Shown piece by piece: positions 7,993-18,077 of a DNA stretch of 64,000 nt (the first letter of the stretch is position 1; each line of letters opens with the position of its first letter). Source of the stretch: Flavobacteriaceae bacterium UBA6231 (GTDB lineage Bacteria; Bacteroidota; Bacteroidia; Flavobacteriales; Flavobacteriaceae); the NCBI GenBank assembly GCA_002441545.1, contig DJWL01000186.1, positions 1-64,000 on the forward strand, read 5' to 3'. Under the pieces are notes generated by a model. It was not told the DNA's origin. It did no database searches and was given only the letters and a program-made list of their open reading frames with translations. A program made the translations under genes and the position numbers.

Positions 7993-10722
7993 ATGGAAAT
8001 CTTAGAATCGGTAAAAACCAGAGTCTATAAATTCGGTAATAAAACGGCCGATGGAAATAGCAAAATGAAAAACCTCTTGGGAGGTAAAGGAGCAAATTTA
8101 GCAGAAATGAGTTTAATTGGAATACCGGTTCCCCCTGGATTTACAATTACTACTGAAGTTTGTACAGAATATAATCTACTTGGCCAAGAAGCAGTAGTGA
8201 ATATGATTCTTCCAGAAGTGGAAAAATCTATTGAGAATATTGAAAACATCATGGAAGCCAAATTTGGTGATAAAGAAAATCCACTATTAGTATCTGTTCG
8301 TTCTGGAGCCAGAGTATCTATGCCAGGTATGATGGATACTGTTTTAAATTTAGGTTTAAATGATGAGGTTGTTGTTGGTTTAGCAAAAAGAACCAATAAT
8401 GAGCGTTTTGCATGGGATTCATACAGACGCTTTATTCAAATGTACGGAGATGTTGTTTTGGGTATGAAACCAGAATCAAAAGAAGATATAGATCCTTTTG
8501 AAGAAATCATGGAAGCGCTTAAACACAAACGCAATATTCAATTAGATACAGAATTTACTATTCAAGATTTAAAAGATTTAGTATATGACTTCAAAGAAGC
8601 AGTAAAAAAACGTACTGGTCATGATTTTCCAACAAATCCTTGGGATCAACTTTGGGGAGCTGTAGTTGCTGTGTTTAACAGCTGGAATGGTGATAGAGCT
8701 GTTTATTACAGAAACATGCATGGTTACCCATCAGATTGGGGAACTGCTGTAAATGTGCAAGCCATGGTTTATGGTAATATGGGAAATAACTCTGGTACTG
8801 GAGTTTGTTTTTCAAGAGATGCAGGAACAGGTGAAGATGTTTTCAATGGAGAATATTTAATTGATGCGCAAGGAGAAGATGTGGTTGCCGGTACAAGAAC
8901 GCCACAACAAATCACTAAATTAGGCTCACTTCGTTGGGCAGAATTGGCTAAAGTTGAAGAGGAAGATAGAGCGAAAAACTATCCTTCTTTAGAAGAATTG
9001 ATGCCGAGTATCTACAATGAGTTGAATGAATATCAACAAAAACTGGAAGATCATTACAAGGACATGCAAGATATGGAGTTTACCATTCAAGATGGAAAAC
9101 TTTGGATGTTGCAAACCAGAAACGGAAAACGTACAGGAGCGGCAATGGTAAAAATTGCCATGGATATGTTAAAACAAGGAATGATTAATGAAAAAGAAGC
9201 TTTATTGCGTATTGAGCCAAATAAATTAGATGAATTATTGCATCCTGTTTTTGACCCTAAAGCACTAAAAAAATCACATGTTATAGCTCAAGGGTTGCCA
9301 GCGTCACCTGGTGCTGCAACTGGACAAATTGTGTTCTTTGCAGATGAGGCCAATAAATTTAAATACACCATTTTAACACGTATTGAAACTTCTCCCGAAG
9401 ATTTAGAAGGAATGAACATTGCCAGGGGTATCTTAACAGCTCGTGGAGGAATGACCTCTCATGCTGCCGTGGTTGCTCGTGGAATGGGTAAATGTTGTGT
9501 TTCTGGAGCAGGTGCTTTAAAAATCAATTATAAAACACGTACGCTAACAGTTGATGGAAAGGAATATCATGAAGGAGACTGGATCTCATTAAATGGCTCC
9601 ACAGGTAATATTATTGAAGGAAAAGTAGCAACTATAGAGCCTGAATTAAGCGGCGAATTTGCAGAGCTTATGACTTTATCAGATAAATATGCTACTATGC
9701 AAGTTAGAACAAATGCCGATACTCCTAAAGATGCAAGAATTGCTCGTAGTTTTGGAGCTCAAGGTATAGGTTTAACAAGAACAGAGCATATGTTCTTTGA
9801 AGTTGACCGTATCAAAGCTATGCGTGAAATGATTTTAGCAGATACCGTTAAAGGTAGAAAACATGCTTTAGAATCATTATTGCCAATGCAACGTGATGAT
9901 TTTGAAGGAATTTTTGAAGCTATGCAAGGATTGCCAGTAACAGTGAGATTGTTGGATCCACCATTACATGAATTTGTTCCTCATCAATTAGCACAACAAA
10001 AAGAGTTAGCCGAAGAAATGCATATTTCATTAGAAGCTGTAAAAAGTAAAATAGTTGAATTGGAAGAATTTAACCCAATGCTAGGTCATAGAGGTTGTAG
10101 ATTAGGAAATACCTATCCTGAAATTACCGAAATGCAAGCTAGAGCTATCATTGAAGCAGCATTAAACTTAAAAGCTAAAGGAATTGTAGCAAAACCAGAA
10201 ATTATGGTTCCGCTCATTGGAACTGTTGCAGAATTTGAAATGCAAGAGCAAATTATCAGAAACACCGCTCAAAAGGTTTTTGAAGAATATAATGATTCAA
10301 TTGACTTTTTAGTAGGAACAATGATTGAAATTCCAAGGGCAGCCTTAACTGCTGATTTAATAGCTAAAAAAGCTGAGTTCTTCTCATTTGGAACTAACGA
10401 TTTAACTCAAATGGCTTTTGGTTATTCAAGAGATGATGCTGGTAAATTTTTACCAATATATATAGAAAAAGGAATTCTTAAAGTAGATCCATTTGAAGTG
10501 CTTGATCAAGAAGGTGTTGGTCAATTGGTAAAAATGGGTACAGAAAAAGGTAGAAGTTCAAAACCCAATTTAAAGGTTGGTATTTGTGGTGAACATGGTG
10601 GAGAACCAAGTTCTGTTGAATTCTGCTATAACACAGGATTGAACTACGTAAGTTGTTCTCCTTATAGAGTTCCAATTGCACGCATTGCTTCTGCGCAAGC
10701 TGCAATTAAAAAGTCCATGTAA
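7993..10722 (+). CDS. ppdK: Pyruvate, phosphate dikinase
   Basis: A 909-residue enzyme interconverting pyruvate, ATP and phosphate with phosphoenolpyruvate, AMP and pyrophosphate. Domains in order are: ATP-grasp (LLGGKGANLAEM near residue 28, VSVRSGARVSMPGMMDT near 100), the swivelling phosphohistidine domain (TARGGMTSHAAVVARGMGKC, residues about 485-505, with the phospho-acceptor His), and the C-terminal PEP/pyruvate barrel (GTNDLTQM and the catalytic-cysteine block GICGEHGGEP). Length is as expected. It stands alone between its own promoter and a strong terminator. In this group the enzyme may serve gluconeogenesis from fatty acids or pyrophosphate-linked glycolysis; direction is not readable. 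Confidence 0.97.
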   Translation: MEILESVKTRVYKFGNKTADGNSKMKNLLGGKGANLAEMSLIGIPVPPGFTITTEVCTEYNLLGQEAVVNMILPEVEKSIENIENIMEAKFGDKENPLLVSVRSGARVSMPGMMDTVLNLGLNDEVVVGLAKRTNNERFAWDSYRRFIQMYGDVVLGMKPESKEDIDPFEEIMEALKHKRNIQLDTEFTIQDLKDLVYDFKEAVKKRTGHDFPTNPWDQLWGAVVAVFNSWNGDRAVYYRNMHGYPSDWGTAVNVQAMVYGNMGNNSGTGVCFSRDAGTGEDVFNGEYLIDAQGEDVVAGTRTPQQITKLGSLRWAELAKVEEEDRAKNYPSLEELMPSIYNELNEYQQKLEDHYKDMQDMEFTIQDGKLWMLQTRNGKRTGAAMVKIAMDMLKQGMINEKEALLRIEPNKLDELLHPVFDPKALKKSHVIAQGLPASPGAATGQIVFFADEANKFKYTILTRIETSPEDLEGMNIARGILTARGGMTSHAAVVARGMGKCCVSGAGALKINYKTRTLTVDGKEYHEGDWISLNGSTGNIIEGKVATIEPELSGEFAELMTLSDKYATMQVRTNADTPKDARIARSFGAQGIGLTRTEHMFFEVDRIKAMREMILADTVKGRKHALESLLPMQRDDFEGIFEAMQGLPVTVRLLDPPLHEFVPHQLAQQKELAEEMHISLEAVKSKIVELEEFNPMLGHRGCRLGNTYPEITEMQARAIIEAALNLKAKGIVAKPEIMVPLIGTVAEFEMQEQIIRNTAQKVFEEYNDSIDFLVGTMIEIPRAALTADLIAKKAEFFSFGTNDLTQMAFGYSRDDAGKFLPIYIEKGILKVDPFEVLDQEGVGQLVKMGTEKGRSSKPNLKVGICGEHGGEPSSVEFCYNTGLNYVSCSPYRVPIARIASAQAAIKKSM

Positions 10723-10740
10723 TTATTTGTTTTAAGTTTG

Positions 10741-10781
10741 AAAACCCGAAGTAAGAATTATTTTACTTCGGGTTTTTGTTT
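10741..10781. terminator. Bidirectional terminator between ppdK and purL
   Basis: A perfect 14-bp stem, AAAACCCGAAGTAA with TTACTTCGGGTTTT, has an 8-nt loop and is followed by T-rich sequence. It sits between two convergent genes and can serve both. Confidence 0.9.
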
Positions 10782-10796
10782 TTAAGGAGAAATAAA

Positions 10797-13700
10797 CTAT
10801 TTATTCTCAATCCACTTTCTGGCATTCACAAAAGCCTCTAACCAAGGAGATACTTCATCTTTTCTTTCACTTGGATAATATGCCCAGTTCCATTGGAATG
10901 TTGAGCGCTCAATGTGTGGCATAGTAACCAAATGTCTACCAGTTTTATCACATATCATAGCGGTATTAAAGTCTGAACCATTTGGATTATGAGGATATTC
11001 TGTATAACCATATTTAGCAACAATATTATAGTTGTCCTCAGAAAGCGGTAAACTAAATTTGCCTTCGCCATGACTAATCCAAACACCTAAAGTACTACCA
11101 GCAAGTGTAGAAAGCATAACTGAATTGTTTTCCTGAACCTTTACAGATGTAAAATTGCTTTCGTGTTTATGAGACTCGTTATAGGTCATTTTTCCATGAA
11201 CTTCATGTTCTGGATTGATTTCTTCCAATTCCATAAACAATTGACAACCATTACAAATCCCAACAGAAAGTGTGTCCTCTCTTTTAAAGAAATCTTGAAT
11301 GGCTTTATTTGCTTTTTCGTTGTATTTAATGGCACCTGCCCATCCTTTTGCAGAGCCTAAAACATCACTGTTTGAAAAACCGCCAACAGCACCTAGAAAC
11401 TGAATATCTTTTAAAGTTTCACGACCTGAAATTAAATCGGTCATGTGAACGTCTTTAACATCAAAACCAGCTAAATACATGGCGTTAGCCATCTCACGCT
11501 CTGAGTTGCTTCCTTTTTCACGTAAAATGGCTGCTTTTGGTCTGGGCTTACTAGCGTCGATAGCAGGAAGTTTACCTGTGAAGTGACTAGGGAATGTGTA
11601 TTTTAATGGCTGATTTTTATAATTTTTATACCTTGCTTCAGCTAAATTATTTGCGGTTTGTTTTTGGTCGAGCAGGAAAGAGGTCCTGTACCACATATCT
11701 CTTAAACGGGACACCGTCATGGTAAACACATCAGTTTCGTTAATGATGCTTAATACATCACATTCTGTTACTTTTCCAATATTGAAAAATTTAATATTAG
11801 CTTTATTTAAGATGCTTTCAATTGAATTGTCTTTAGACTGAATGACAATACCTGTATTTTCTGCAAATAACAATTTGAAAGAATCTTTTTCGGCCAAATC
11901 TGTCAAATCTAATTCTGCTCCCAAATGGTTGTCGGCAAAGCACATTTCTAACAACGTTGTGATTAAACCACCTGAAGCGATATCATGCCCGGCTACGATT
12001 TTTTCTTGTTTGATTAACCCTTGAATGGTGTTAAATACAGTTTTTACATAGGCCGCATCTTGAACATTAGGGGTTTCACTCCCTATTTTATTTACTACTT
12101 GAGCAAAAGAACTTCCACCTAGTTTAAAATTATCTTGTGAAATATTAATGTAGTATATGTTTCCTGATTTTTTTTGAAAAACAGGTTCAATAACCTTTGA
12201 GATATCATTGCAGTTAGCTGCTGCAGAAATTATAACAGTTCCTGGAGCAATAACTTCCTCGTTAGGATATTTTTGCTTCATAGACAACGAATCTTTACCT
12301 GTAGGAACATTGATTCCTAAATCAATTGCAAATTCTGAAACCGCTTTTACCGCTTCGTATAAACGAGCATCTTCTCCTTCATTTTTACAAGGCCACATCC
12401 AGTTTGCAGATAGAGAAACACTTTGTAAACCATCTTTTAAAGGTGCCCAAATAATATTTGTTAAAGCTTCTGTGATACCATTTCTGCTTCCTGCAATAGG
12501 GTCGATTAATCCGGAAATTGGAGAATGCCCAATAGATGTAGCAATGCCTTCTTTTCCTTTATAATCTAATGCCATAACCCCAAGATTATTTAATGGTAAT
12601 TGTAAAGGTCCTGCACATTGTTGCTTAGCCACTTTTCCACCAACACAACGGTCAACTTTATTAGTTAGCCAATCTTTACAAGCAACGGCTTCCAATTGTA
12701 ATAATTGGTCTAAATAATCATAAAATTTATCTTTATTATATGTAATATCTGAATAAAGTCTATCAACGGTTTTATCGTTCATATATGTTTTTGGAGAACT
12801 GCCAAACATATCGTCCATTTCTAAATCCATTGGCTTGTTGCCTTTAGTTTTAGACTCAAAAGTAAATCTATTATTTCCAGTAACGTCTCCTACAGTATAC
12901 ATTGGTGAACGCTCACGTTCTGCAATGCGTTTTAAAGTTTCAATGTGTTTTTCGGCAATAATCAATCCCATACGCTCTTGAGATTCGTTGCCTATAATTT
13001 CTTTATCGGAAAGGGTAGGGTCTCCAACAGGTAGTTTATCTAAATCAATTAAACCACCAGTTTCTTCAACTAATTCACTTAAGCAGTTTAAATGTCCGCC
13101 AGCACCATGATCATGAATAGATATAATATAATTTTCATCACTTTCAACCATGCCTCGTACAGCATTGGCAGCACGTTTTTGCATTTCAGGGTTAGAACGT
13201 TGAACAGCATTTAATTCTATTCCAGACTCAAAAGCACCAGTATCAGCAGATGAAACTGAAGCTCCACCCATACCAATACGGTAGTTTTCTCCTCCTAAAA
13301 TAACAATTTTATCACCAGCTTTTGGTTTGTCTTTTAATGCTTGATCTGCTTTACCATATCCAATTCCGCCAGCTTGCATAATTACTTTATCAAACCCTAA
13401 TTTTCTTTCTTCTTCATGTTCAAATGTTAAAATGGAACCACAGATAAGCGGTTGACCAAACTTATTACCAAAATCTGAAGCTCCATTACTGGCCTTAATT
13501 AAAATATCCATTGGAGTTTGGTATAACCATTTACGTTCTGTCATGGCTTGTTCCCAAGGACGATTTTCTTCTAAACGAGAATAAGAGGTCATATAGACAG
13601 CTGTTCCTGCTAAAGGCAAAGAGCCTTTTCCACCAGCTAGTCTGTCGCGAATTTCTCCACCAGAACCGGTTGCTGCACCATTGAAAGGCTCAACAGTTGT

Positions 13701-14456
13701 TGGAAAATTATGGGTTTCAGCTTTTAAAGAAATAACAGATTCAAAATCTTGAGTTTGATAAAAATCTGGTTTGTCGGCTGTTTTGGGTGCAAATTGTTCT
13801 ACTATGGGGCCTTTTATAAAAGCAACGTTGTCTTTGTAAGCCGAAACAATATCATTTGGATGTGTTTCAGATGTTTTTTTTATCATTTTGAAAAGCGAAA
13901 CTGGCTTTTTTTCCCCGTCAATAACAAAAGTTCCGTTAAAAATTTTATGCCTGCAATGTTCTGAGTTTACCTGAGAAAACCCAAAAACTTCAGAGTCTGT
14001 TAACGGTCGACCTATTTTTTTTGAAACGCCTTCTAAATAGGTAATCTCTTCATCACTTAATGATAAGCCTTCTTGCTTATTATATTTAGCAATATTTTGG
14101 ATATTAATAATAGGCTCTGGAATAATATTAATGGTAAATGATTCTTGATGTAAACCATTGAATTTTTCAGAAATCATTGGGTCAAACCCCTTGAAATCTT
14201 GAGAAACAGCATTGAATTCTTCAATTCTAATAATATCCAAGACTCCCATATTTTGAGTAATCTCAACCGCATTAGTACTCCAAGGCGTTATCATGGCGGC
14301 ACGTGGACCAACAAAAAAAGCATCAAGAGATGCTCGTTCTATTTTAGGCTGGTTGCCAAATAACCATTCTAATTTTGTAATGGTTTCTGTTGATAATTCT
14401 TTTGTTGTTTGAACAGCAAAAACCTTGCTGTTTTCGTTTCCAAAGAAATGAATCAT
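10797..14456 (-). CDS. purL: Phosphoribosylformylglycinamidine synthase
   Basis: A single-chain FGAM synthase of 1219 residues, carrying out the ATP- and glutamine-dependent conversion of FGAR to FGAM in purine synthesis. The long N-terminal and central synthase part includes GRPLTDSEVFGFSQVNSEHC and SLKAETHNFPTTVEPFNGAA. The C-terminal glutaminase starts near residue 970 (PRPKAAILREKGSNSEREMA), has the nucleophile in VGICNGCQLFMEL, and a later HGEGKF histidine. This is the large fused form also found in Proteobacteria, so no separate purQ/purS is needed. A promoter box lies 33 bp upstream and the gene is monocistronic. Confidence 0.97.
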   Translation of the reverse strand: MIHFFGNENSKVFAVQTTKELSTETITKLEWLFGNQPKIERASLDAFFVGPRAAMITPWSTNAVEITQNMGVLDIIRIEEFNAVSQDFKGFDPMISEKFNGLHQESFTINIIPEPIINIQNIAKYNKQEGLSLSDEEITYLEGVSKKIGRPLTDSEVFGFSQVNSEHCRHKIFNGTFVIDGEKKPVSLFKMIKKTSETHPNDIVSAYKDNVAFIKGPIVEQFAPKTADKPDFYQTQDFESVISLKAETHNFPTTVEPFNGAATGSGGEIRDRLAGGKGSLPLAGTAVYMTSYSRLEENRPWEQAMTERKWLYQTPMDILIKASNGASDFGNKFGQPLICGSILTFEHEEERKLGFDKVIMQAGGIGYGKADQALKDKPKAGDKIVILGGENYRIGMGGASVSSADTGAFESGIELNAVQRSNPEMQKRAANAVRGMVESDENYIISIHDHGAGGHLNCLSELVEETGGLIDLDKLPVGDPTLSDKEIIGNESQERMGLIIAEKHIETLKRIAERERSPMYTVGDVTGNNRFTFESKTKGNKPMDLEMDDMFGSSPKTYMNDKTVDRLYSDITYNKDKFYDYLDQLLQLEAVACKDWLTNKVDRCVGGKVAKQQCAGPLQLPLNNLGVMALDYKGKEGIATSIGHSPISGLIDPIAGSRNGITEALTNIIWAPLKDGLQSVSLSANWMWPCKNEGEDARLYEAVKAVSEFAIDLGINVPTGKDSLSMKQKYPNEEVIAPGTVIISAAANCNDISKVIEPVFQKKSGNIYYINISQDNFKLGGSSFAQVVNKIGSETPNVQDAAYVKTVFNTIQGLIKQEKIVAGHDIASGGLITTLLEMCFADNHLGAELDLTDLAEKDSFKLLFAENTGIVIQSKDNSIESILNKANIKFFNIGKVTECDVLSIINETDVFTMTVSRLRDMWYRTSFLLDQKQTANNLAEARYKNYKNQPLKYTFPSHFTGKLPAIDASKPRPKAAILREKGSNSEREMANAMYLAGFDVKDVHMTDLISGRETLKDIQFLGAVGGFSNSDVLGSAKGWAGAIKYNEKANKAIQDFFKREDTLSVGICNGCQLFMELEEINPEHEVHGKMTYNESHKHESNFTSVKVQENNSVMLSTLAGSTLGVWISHGEGKFSLPLSEDNYNIVAKYGYTEYPHNPNGSDFNTAMICDKTGRHLVTMPHIERSTFQWNWAYYPSERKDEVSPWLEAFVNARKWIENK

Positions 14457-14488
14457 TATATGTTTGTTTGTGTTGTTTGATTAAAGTG

Positions 14489-14496
14489 CAAATTTA
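14489..14496 (-). promoter_or_regulatory. -7 promoter box of purL
   Basis: It reads TAAATTTG on the minus strand, an exact TAnnTTTG match, placing transcription start about 25 nt before the purL ATG. No clear -33 element is visible. Confidence 0.6.
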
Positions 14497-14570
14497 ATTT
14501 TTTTAGTTAAAAGATGTGTGTAAAACTTTAAGTTAATTAAAGAGTTATTCACGATGTTTTAAACATAAAA

Positions 14571-14593
14571 AAAGCGACTCATTGAGTCGCTTT
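14571..14593 (-). terminator. Terminator after the endonuclease I gene
   Basis: A 10-bp stem AAAGCGACTC/GAGTCGCTTT has a 3-nt loop and is followed on the minus strand by T5. It lies just after the stop codon of the secreted nuclease gene. Confidence 0.85.
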
Positions 14594-14596
14594 AAT

Positions 14597-15673
14597 TTAT
14601 TGCTTTATTAATTTTTTTGTGACACTTCCTTTGTCTGATATTAATTTTACTAAATAAATGCCTTTTGTTAATCGATTAATATCAATTTTTGAGTTGTTTG
14701 AATCAACTTGAGTTTTTAATATTGATTTTCCTAAAATGTCAAATATTTCAACTTTTAAAAGTTGATTTGTTTTTATGTTAAAATAATTTTTTGAAACTGG
14801 GTTTGGGTATATTTTGAAGTCTGAATCAGTAAAATCATTTGTAGATAATGTATTCCATCTATTTTGAGCTATTGTTTCTCCCCATATTACCGTTGCTAAA
14901 TAAGGGTTGTCTATAAAAGGATTTCTATTGCCTTGTGCATAAGTGTTCGTAGCGTTTCCATGATAAGTATTTCTATTATCTTCTATAACAGAAACAGGGT
15001 CTTCTGCATTCCAATCTAGTAATAAATTAATCATGTTTGAATCAATAGAATTTGTAGTTCCAACGGAAACATATGACGGAATGCATTGTGTGCCATATCT
15101 AAGATACATATACATAATAATTCTAGCTACATCTCCTTTCCATTCATCTCCAGGATACCAATTCCCTGATATATTTTTAGCATTTCCTGAACCATCAACA
15201 TATTTAAGGCTCCCTCTATTTGAATTCATAGTTACATCAGAAGGTCTTAAATTATGAGCATCTGCATACGGAGGAACGTTAGTTCCTGAATCATCTAAAT
15301 TTGGAGAAGCCAAAGAATTTGCAAAAACATGTTCTCTATTCCAATCTCCTGAATTTCCTCCATTTAGGGCTTTACTTCTTGTTCTGTCTGTAACATAGTT
15401 CCCATCATCATCATTATAACCATAAATTAATAATACATTTGAACTATTTGTTGGGTCTTCATCTGTTATTTTATCAGCTTCCCATATTCCAGGAGTATAG
15501 GTGAGATAATTTGTGTGTTTTGAGGCTGTTATAACTGCTAAATCATTAAATAAATCAACACCAGTATTATTGAAATTCACACCAGTATAATAAGATTGTA
15601 AGTTAGATGGTGGTTTAAGTTGAGCAAAACAAACTGAGGTTACTAATAAAAAATAAATGTAAGATTGTTTCAT
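14597..15673 (-). CDS. Secreted endonuclease I family nuclease with T9SS sorting domain
   Basis: A 358-residue protein with an N-terminal signal peptide (cleavage after about residue 17, VCFAQ). The EndoI/NucM-type core carries WNREHVFANSLA and DAHNLRPSDVTMNSNRGS (about residues 114-155), the conserved His/Asn metal-site motifs. The C-terminus (FKIYPNPVSKNYF near residue 285 through GIYLVKLISDKGS) is a type A type-IX-secretion sorting domain. It is therefore probably exported across the outer membrane to degrade external DNA for nutrients. It lies 7 bp downstream of the methyltransferase gene, so they may be co-transcribed. The DNA target preference is inferred from the family. Confidence 0.92.
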   Translation of the reverse strand: MKQSYIYFLLVTSVCFAQLKPPSNLQSYYTGVNFNNTGVDLFNDLAVITASKHTNYLTYTPGIWEADKITDEDPTNSSNVLLIYGYNDDDGNYVTDRTRSKALNGGNSGDWNREHVFANSLASPNLDDSGTNVPPYADAHNLRPSDVTMNSNRGSLKYVDGSGNAKNISGNWYPGDEWKGDVARIIMYMYLRYGTQCIPSYVSVGTTNSIDSNMINLLLDWNAEDPVSVIEDNRNTYHGNATNTYAQGNRNPFIDNPYLATVIWGETIAQNRWNTLSTNDFTDSDFKIYPNPVSKNYFNIKTNQLLKVEIFDILGKSILKTQVDSNNSKIDINRLTKGIYLVKLISDKGSVTKKLIKQ

Positions 15674-15680
15674 ATTGTAA

Positions 15681-16895
15681 TTATTGTTTTCGTTCTAAAA
15701 GAGCCATATAAAATCCGTCAAAACCAGATTTATGGGCTAAAACTTTATTGTCCTTTACAAAAGTAAAGTTTTTTCCAGATTCTGATGTTAAGAATTTATC
15801 AACTTGATTTTGGTTTTCAGAAGGTAATACAGAACATGTTGCATATACTAATTGCCCTCCAACTTTTACCATTTTAGAATATTGTTGTAAAATATCTTGT
15901 TGTGTAATTTTTATTTTTTCAATAAAATCCGGTTGTAATTTCCATTTTGCATCTGGATTTCTTCTTAATACACCTAAACCAGAACATGGGGCGTCAATCA
16001 ACACTCTATCTGCCTTATCATAAAGTTTCTTGATAACTTTTGTAGAATCAATACCTCTTGTTTCAATATTGAAAGCACCATTTCTTTTTGCTCTACGTTT
16101 TAATTCATGTAACTTGTTTTCATAAATATCCAGGGCAATAATCTGCCCTTTGTTTTCCATTAATGAGGCTATATGAAGTGTTTTTCCTCCAGCACCAGCA
16201 CATGCATCAACTACACGCATGCCAGGTTGAACATTTAAAAATTCTGCTACCAGTTGTGATGATGCATCTTGTACTTCAAATAACCCGTTTTTAAATTGCT
16301 CAGTCAAGAATACATTAGCGCGTTCTTTTAGCTTTAATGCATTTGGATACTCTGGCAAAAAATCGCCTTCAATGTCTTGGTCAAAAAGTTCAGCTTGAAG
16401 TTTTTCTTTAGTGGTTTTTAAGGTATTTACTCTTAAAATAACATCAGCTTGTTCATTTAAAGCAGCTATCTCTTTAGTCCAAACAGCTTTACCAAGTTCT
16501 TTTTCCCCTAATTCATCTAACCAATCGGGAATGGATTCTTTAAACTTTCTGATTTTAGAAAGTTCATCAAACTTACCTTTTATCTTTCTTGTTGGTGTAT
16601 TTTCAAAGTAGGTCCAATCGGGTAGTTTTATACCTTTTAAAGTAGCCCAAACCGCAAACATACGCCAAAGATTATCTCTAGTAAAAGGTTCTTTAACTTC
16701 TGCAATTTCTGCATATAAACGTTTCCACCTAACAATATCGTAAGTGGTTTCGGCAACAAAAGCTCTGTCTCTAGATCCCCAACGTTTATCGCGTTTTAAT
16801 AGTTGTTGAATAACTTTATCGGCATAATTCCCTTCATTAAAGATTAGTGTTAATCCATCAATGACTGAAAAGCATAAATTCCTGTGTAATCGCAT
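15681..16895 (-). CDS. RsmB/NOP-family rRNA cytosine-5 methyltransferase
   Basis: A 404-residue SAM-dependent RNA m5C methyltransferase. The N-terminal NusB-like helical part is followed by the Rossmann domain: DACAGAGGKTLHIASLM (SAM binding), IDAPCSGLGVLRRNPDA (motif IV, PCSG) and YATCSVLPSENQNQVD (motif VI, TCS), the two catalytic cysteines of m5C enzymes. The longest frame begins 7 codons earlier, at 16916, but that overlaps the -7 box at 16914-16921, so the ATG at 16893-16895 is the credible start. The exact target base is unknown; E. coli RsmB modifies 16S C967. Confidence 0.9.
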   Translation of the reverse strand: MRLHRNLCFSVIDGLTLIFNEGNYADKVIQQLLKRDKRWGSRDRAFVAETTYDIVRWKRLYAEIAEVKEPFTRDNLWRMFAVWATLKGIKLPDWTYFENTPTRKIKGKFDELSKIRKFKESIPDWLDELGEKELGKAVWTKEIAALNEQADVILRVNTLKTTKEKLQAELFDQDIEGDFLPEYPNALKLKERANVFLTEQFKNGLFEVQDASSQLVAEFLNVQPGMRVVDACAGAGGKTLHIASLMENKGQIIALDIYENKLHELKRRAKRNGAFNIETRGIDSTKVIKKLYDKADRVLIDAPCSGLGVLRRNPDAKWKLQPDFIEKIKITQQDILQQYSKMVKVGGQLVYATCSVLPSENQNQVDKFLTSESGKNFTFVKDNKVLAHKSGFDGFYMALLERKQ

Positions 16896-16913
16896 GTTGT
16901 ATAAATAAGTGCG

Positions 16914-16921
16914 CAAAGTTA
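16914..16921 (-). promoter_or_regulatory. -7 promoter box of the rRNA methyltransferase
   Basis: It reads TAACTTTG on the minus strand (TAnnTTTG). It overlaps the upstream in-frame ATG and thereby fixes the shorter start at 16895. Confidence 0.65.
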
Positions 16922-17000
16922 CGTTTAAAATGTTTATTTGTTTAATCGTTTATAAGTTTATTGGTATAGCTTTTTTATTTTTATAAAAAATTTAAATTAA

Positions 17001-18047
17001 ATGAAACAGTTTGGGTTTGTTTTTTTGTTGACTCTTATTATTTTTTCTTGTAAAGAAAAGGAAGTTTTTGTTCCAAGAAATTTTTCATCAGTTGAAATAA
17101 AAGCTATTTATTCAGATTCTTTGCTGAGTATTAGAGCTATTGAAATACTTGATGATGGAAGTTTGGCATTTGCTGCAAACAATGGAGCTTTTGGTCTTTA
17201 TAATCCTTTAAAAGATAGTTGGATAACTTCTAAGCAAGAATACGATAGTTTAAATATACACTTTAGAGCTGTTGCACATACGTCTACAGATTTTTTTATG
17301 TTAAGTATAGATAATCCAGCTTTATTATTTAAAACAGGAGATAGTGGAAATATGCAGTTAGTTTATAAGGAAGAAGGAGAAGGCGTTTTTTATGATGCTA
17401 TGACTTTTTGGAACGACCAAGAAGGTATTGCAATTGGAGATGGTATGAATGGTTGTCTGTCAGTAATAATTACCAGAGATGGTGGACATACTTGGAAAAA
17501 AATATCTTGTGAAAATTTACCAAAAGCTGAAGAAGGAGAAGGCGCTTTTGCGGCAAGTAACACCAATATTAAAACTGTTGGCGATAAAACCTGGATTGCA
17601 ACAACTGCGGGGAATATTTATTTTTCAGAAGATAAAGGAATTTCATGGAAAGTGGTTAAAACGCCTATTGTTCAAAAAAGAAATACTGAGGGAATCTATT
17701 CTGTTGATTTTAATGATGACATGAATGGGTTTGCTATTGGTGGTGATTATACGAGTCCGGAAAATAATGAAGCTAATAAAATAGTAACTCATGATGGTGG
17801 TAAAACTTGGCAATTGGTGGCTGAAAACCAAAACCCAGGCTACAGAAGTTGTGTTAAATATTTACCCAATAGAAAAGGGAAGGAGCTAGTTGCTATAGGA
17901 TTTAAAGGAATTGATTTTTCAAATGATGCTGGTTATAATTGGAAGCATTTAAGTGATGAAGGCTTTTTTACCATTCGTTTTTTAAATGATTCCGTTGCTT
18001 ATGCGGCTGGTAGCGGAAGAATTTCAAAATTAATATTTAGGGAATAA
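17001..18047 (+). CDS. Asp-box (BNR) beta-propeller lipoprotein, YCF48/sortilin-like
   Basis: A 348-residue lipoprotein: signal peptide with lipobox ending LIIFSC (Cys17). It contains four Asp-box motifs of the form xxDxGxxW (ITRDGGHTWKK, FSEDKGISWKV, VTHDGGKTWQL, FSNDAGYNWKH), which mark blades of a propeller like the photosystem II assembly factor Ycf48 and sortilin domains. Flavobacterial homologues are often labelled oxidoreductase, for which I see no cofactor motif. Likely an envelope protein-protein or glycan-binding factor. It is monocistronic and converges on the next cluster through a shared terminator. Confidence 0.85.
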   Translation: MKQFGFVFLLTLIIFSCKEKEVFVPRNFSSVEIKAIYSDSLLSIRAIEILDDGSLAFAANNGAFGLYNPLKDSWITSKQEYDSLNIHFRAVAHTSTDFFMLSIDNPALLFKTGDSGNMQLVYKEEGEGVFYDAMTFWNDQEGIAIGDGMNGCLSVIITRDGGHTWKKISCENLPKAEEGEGAFAASNTNIKTVGDKTWIATTAGNIYFSEDKGISWKVVKTPIVQKRNTEGIYSVDFNDDMNGFAIGGDYTSPENNEANKIVTHDGGKTWQLVAENQNPGYRSCVKYLPNRKGKELVAIGFKGIDFSNDAGYNWKHLSDEGFFTIRFLNDSVAYAAGSGRISKLIFRE

Positions 18048-18077
18048 AAAAAGAGAAACTTAAGTTTCTCTTTTTTT
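18046..18077. terminator. Bidirectional terminator between convergent genes
   Basis: A palindromic hairpin with a core of GAGAAACTTAAGTTTCTC, flanked by A7 on one side and T7 on the other. It overlaps both neighbouring stop codons. Confidence 0.85.

Noticed and set aside
10478..10705. Minus-strand frame inside ppdK
   Set aside because: Antisense to the conserved C-terminal barrel of PPDK; no independent start signals or domain.
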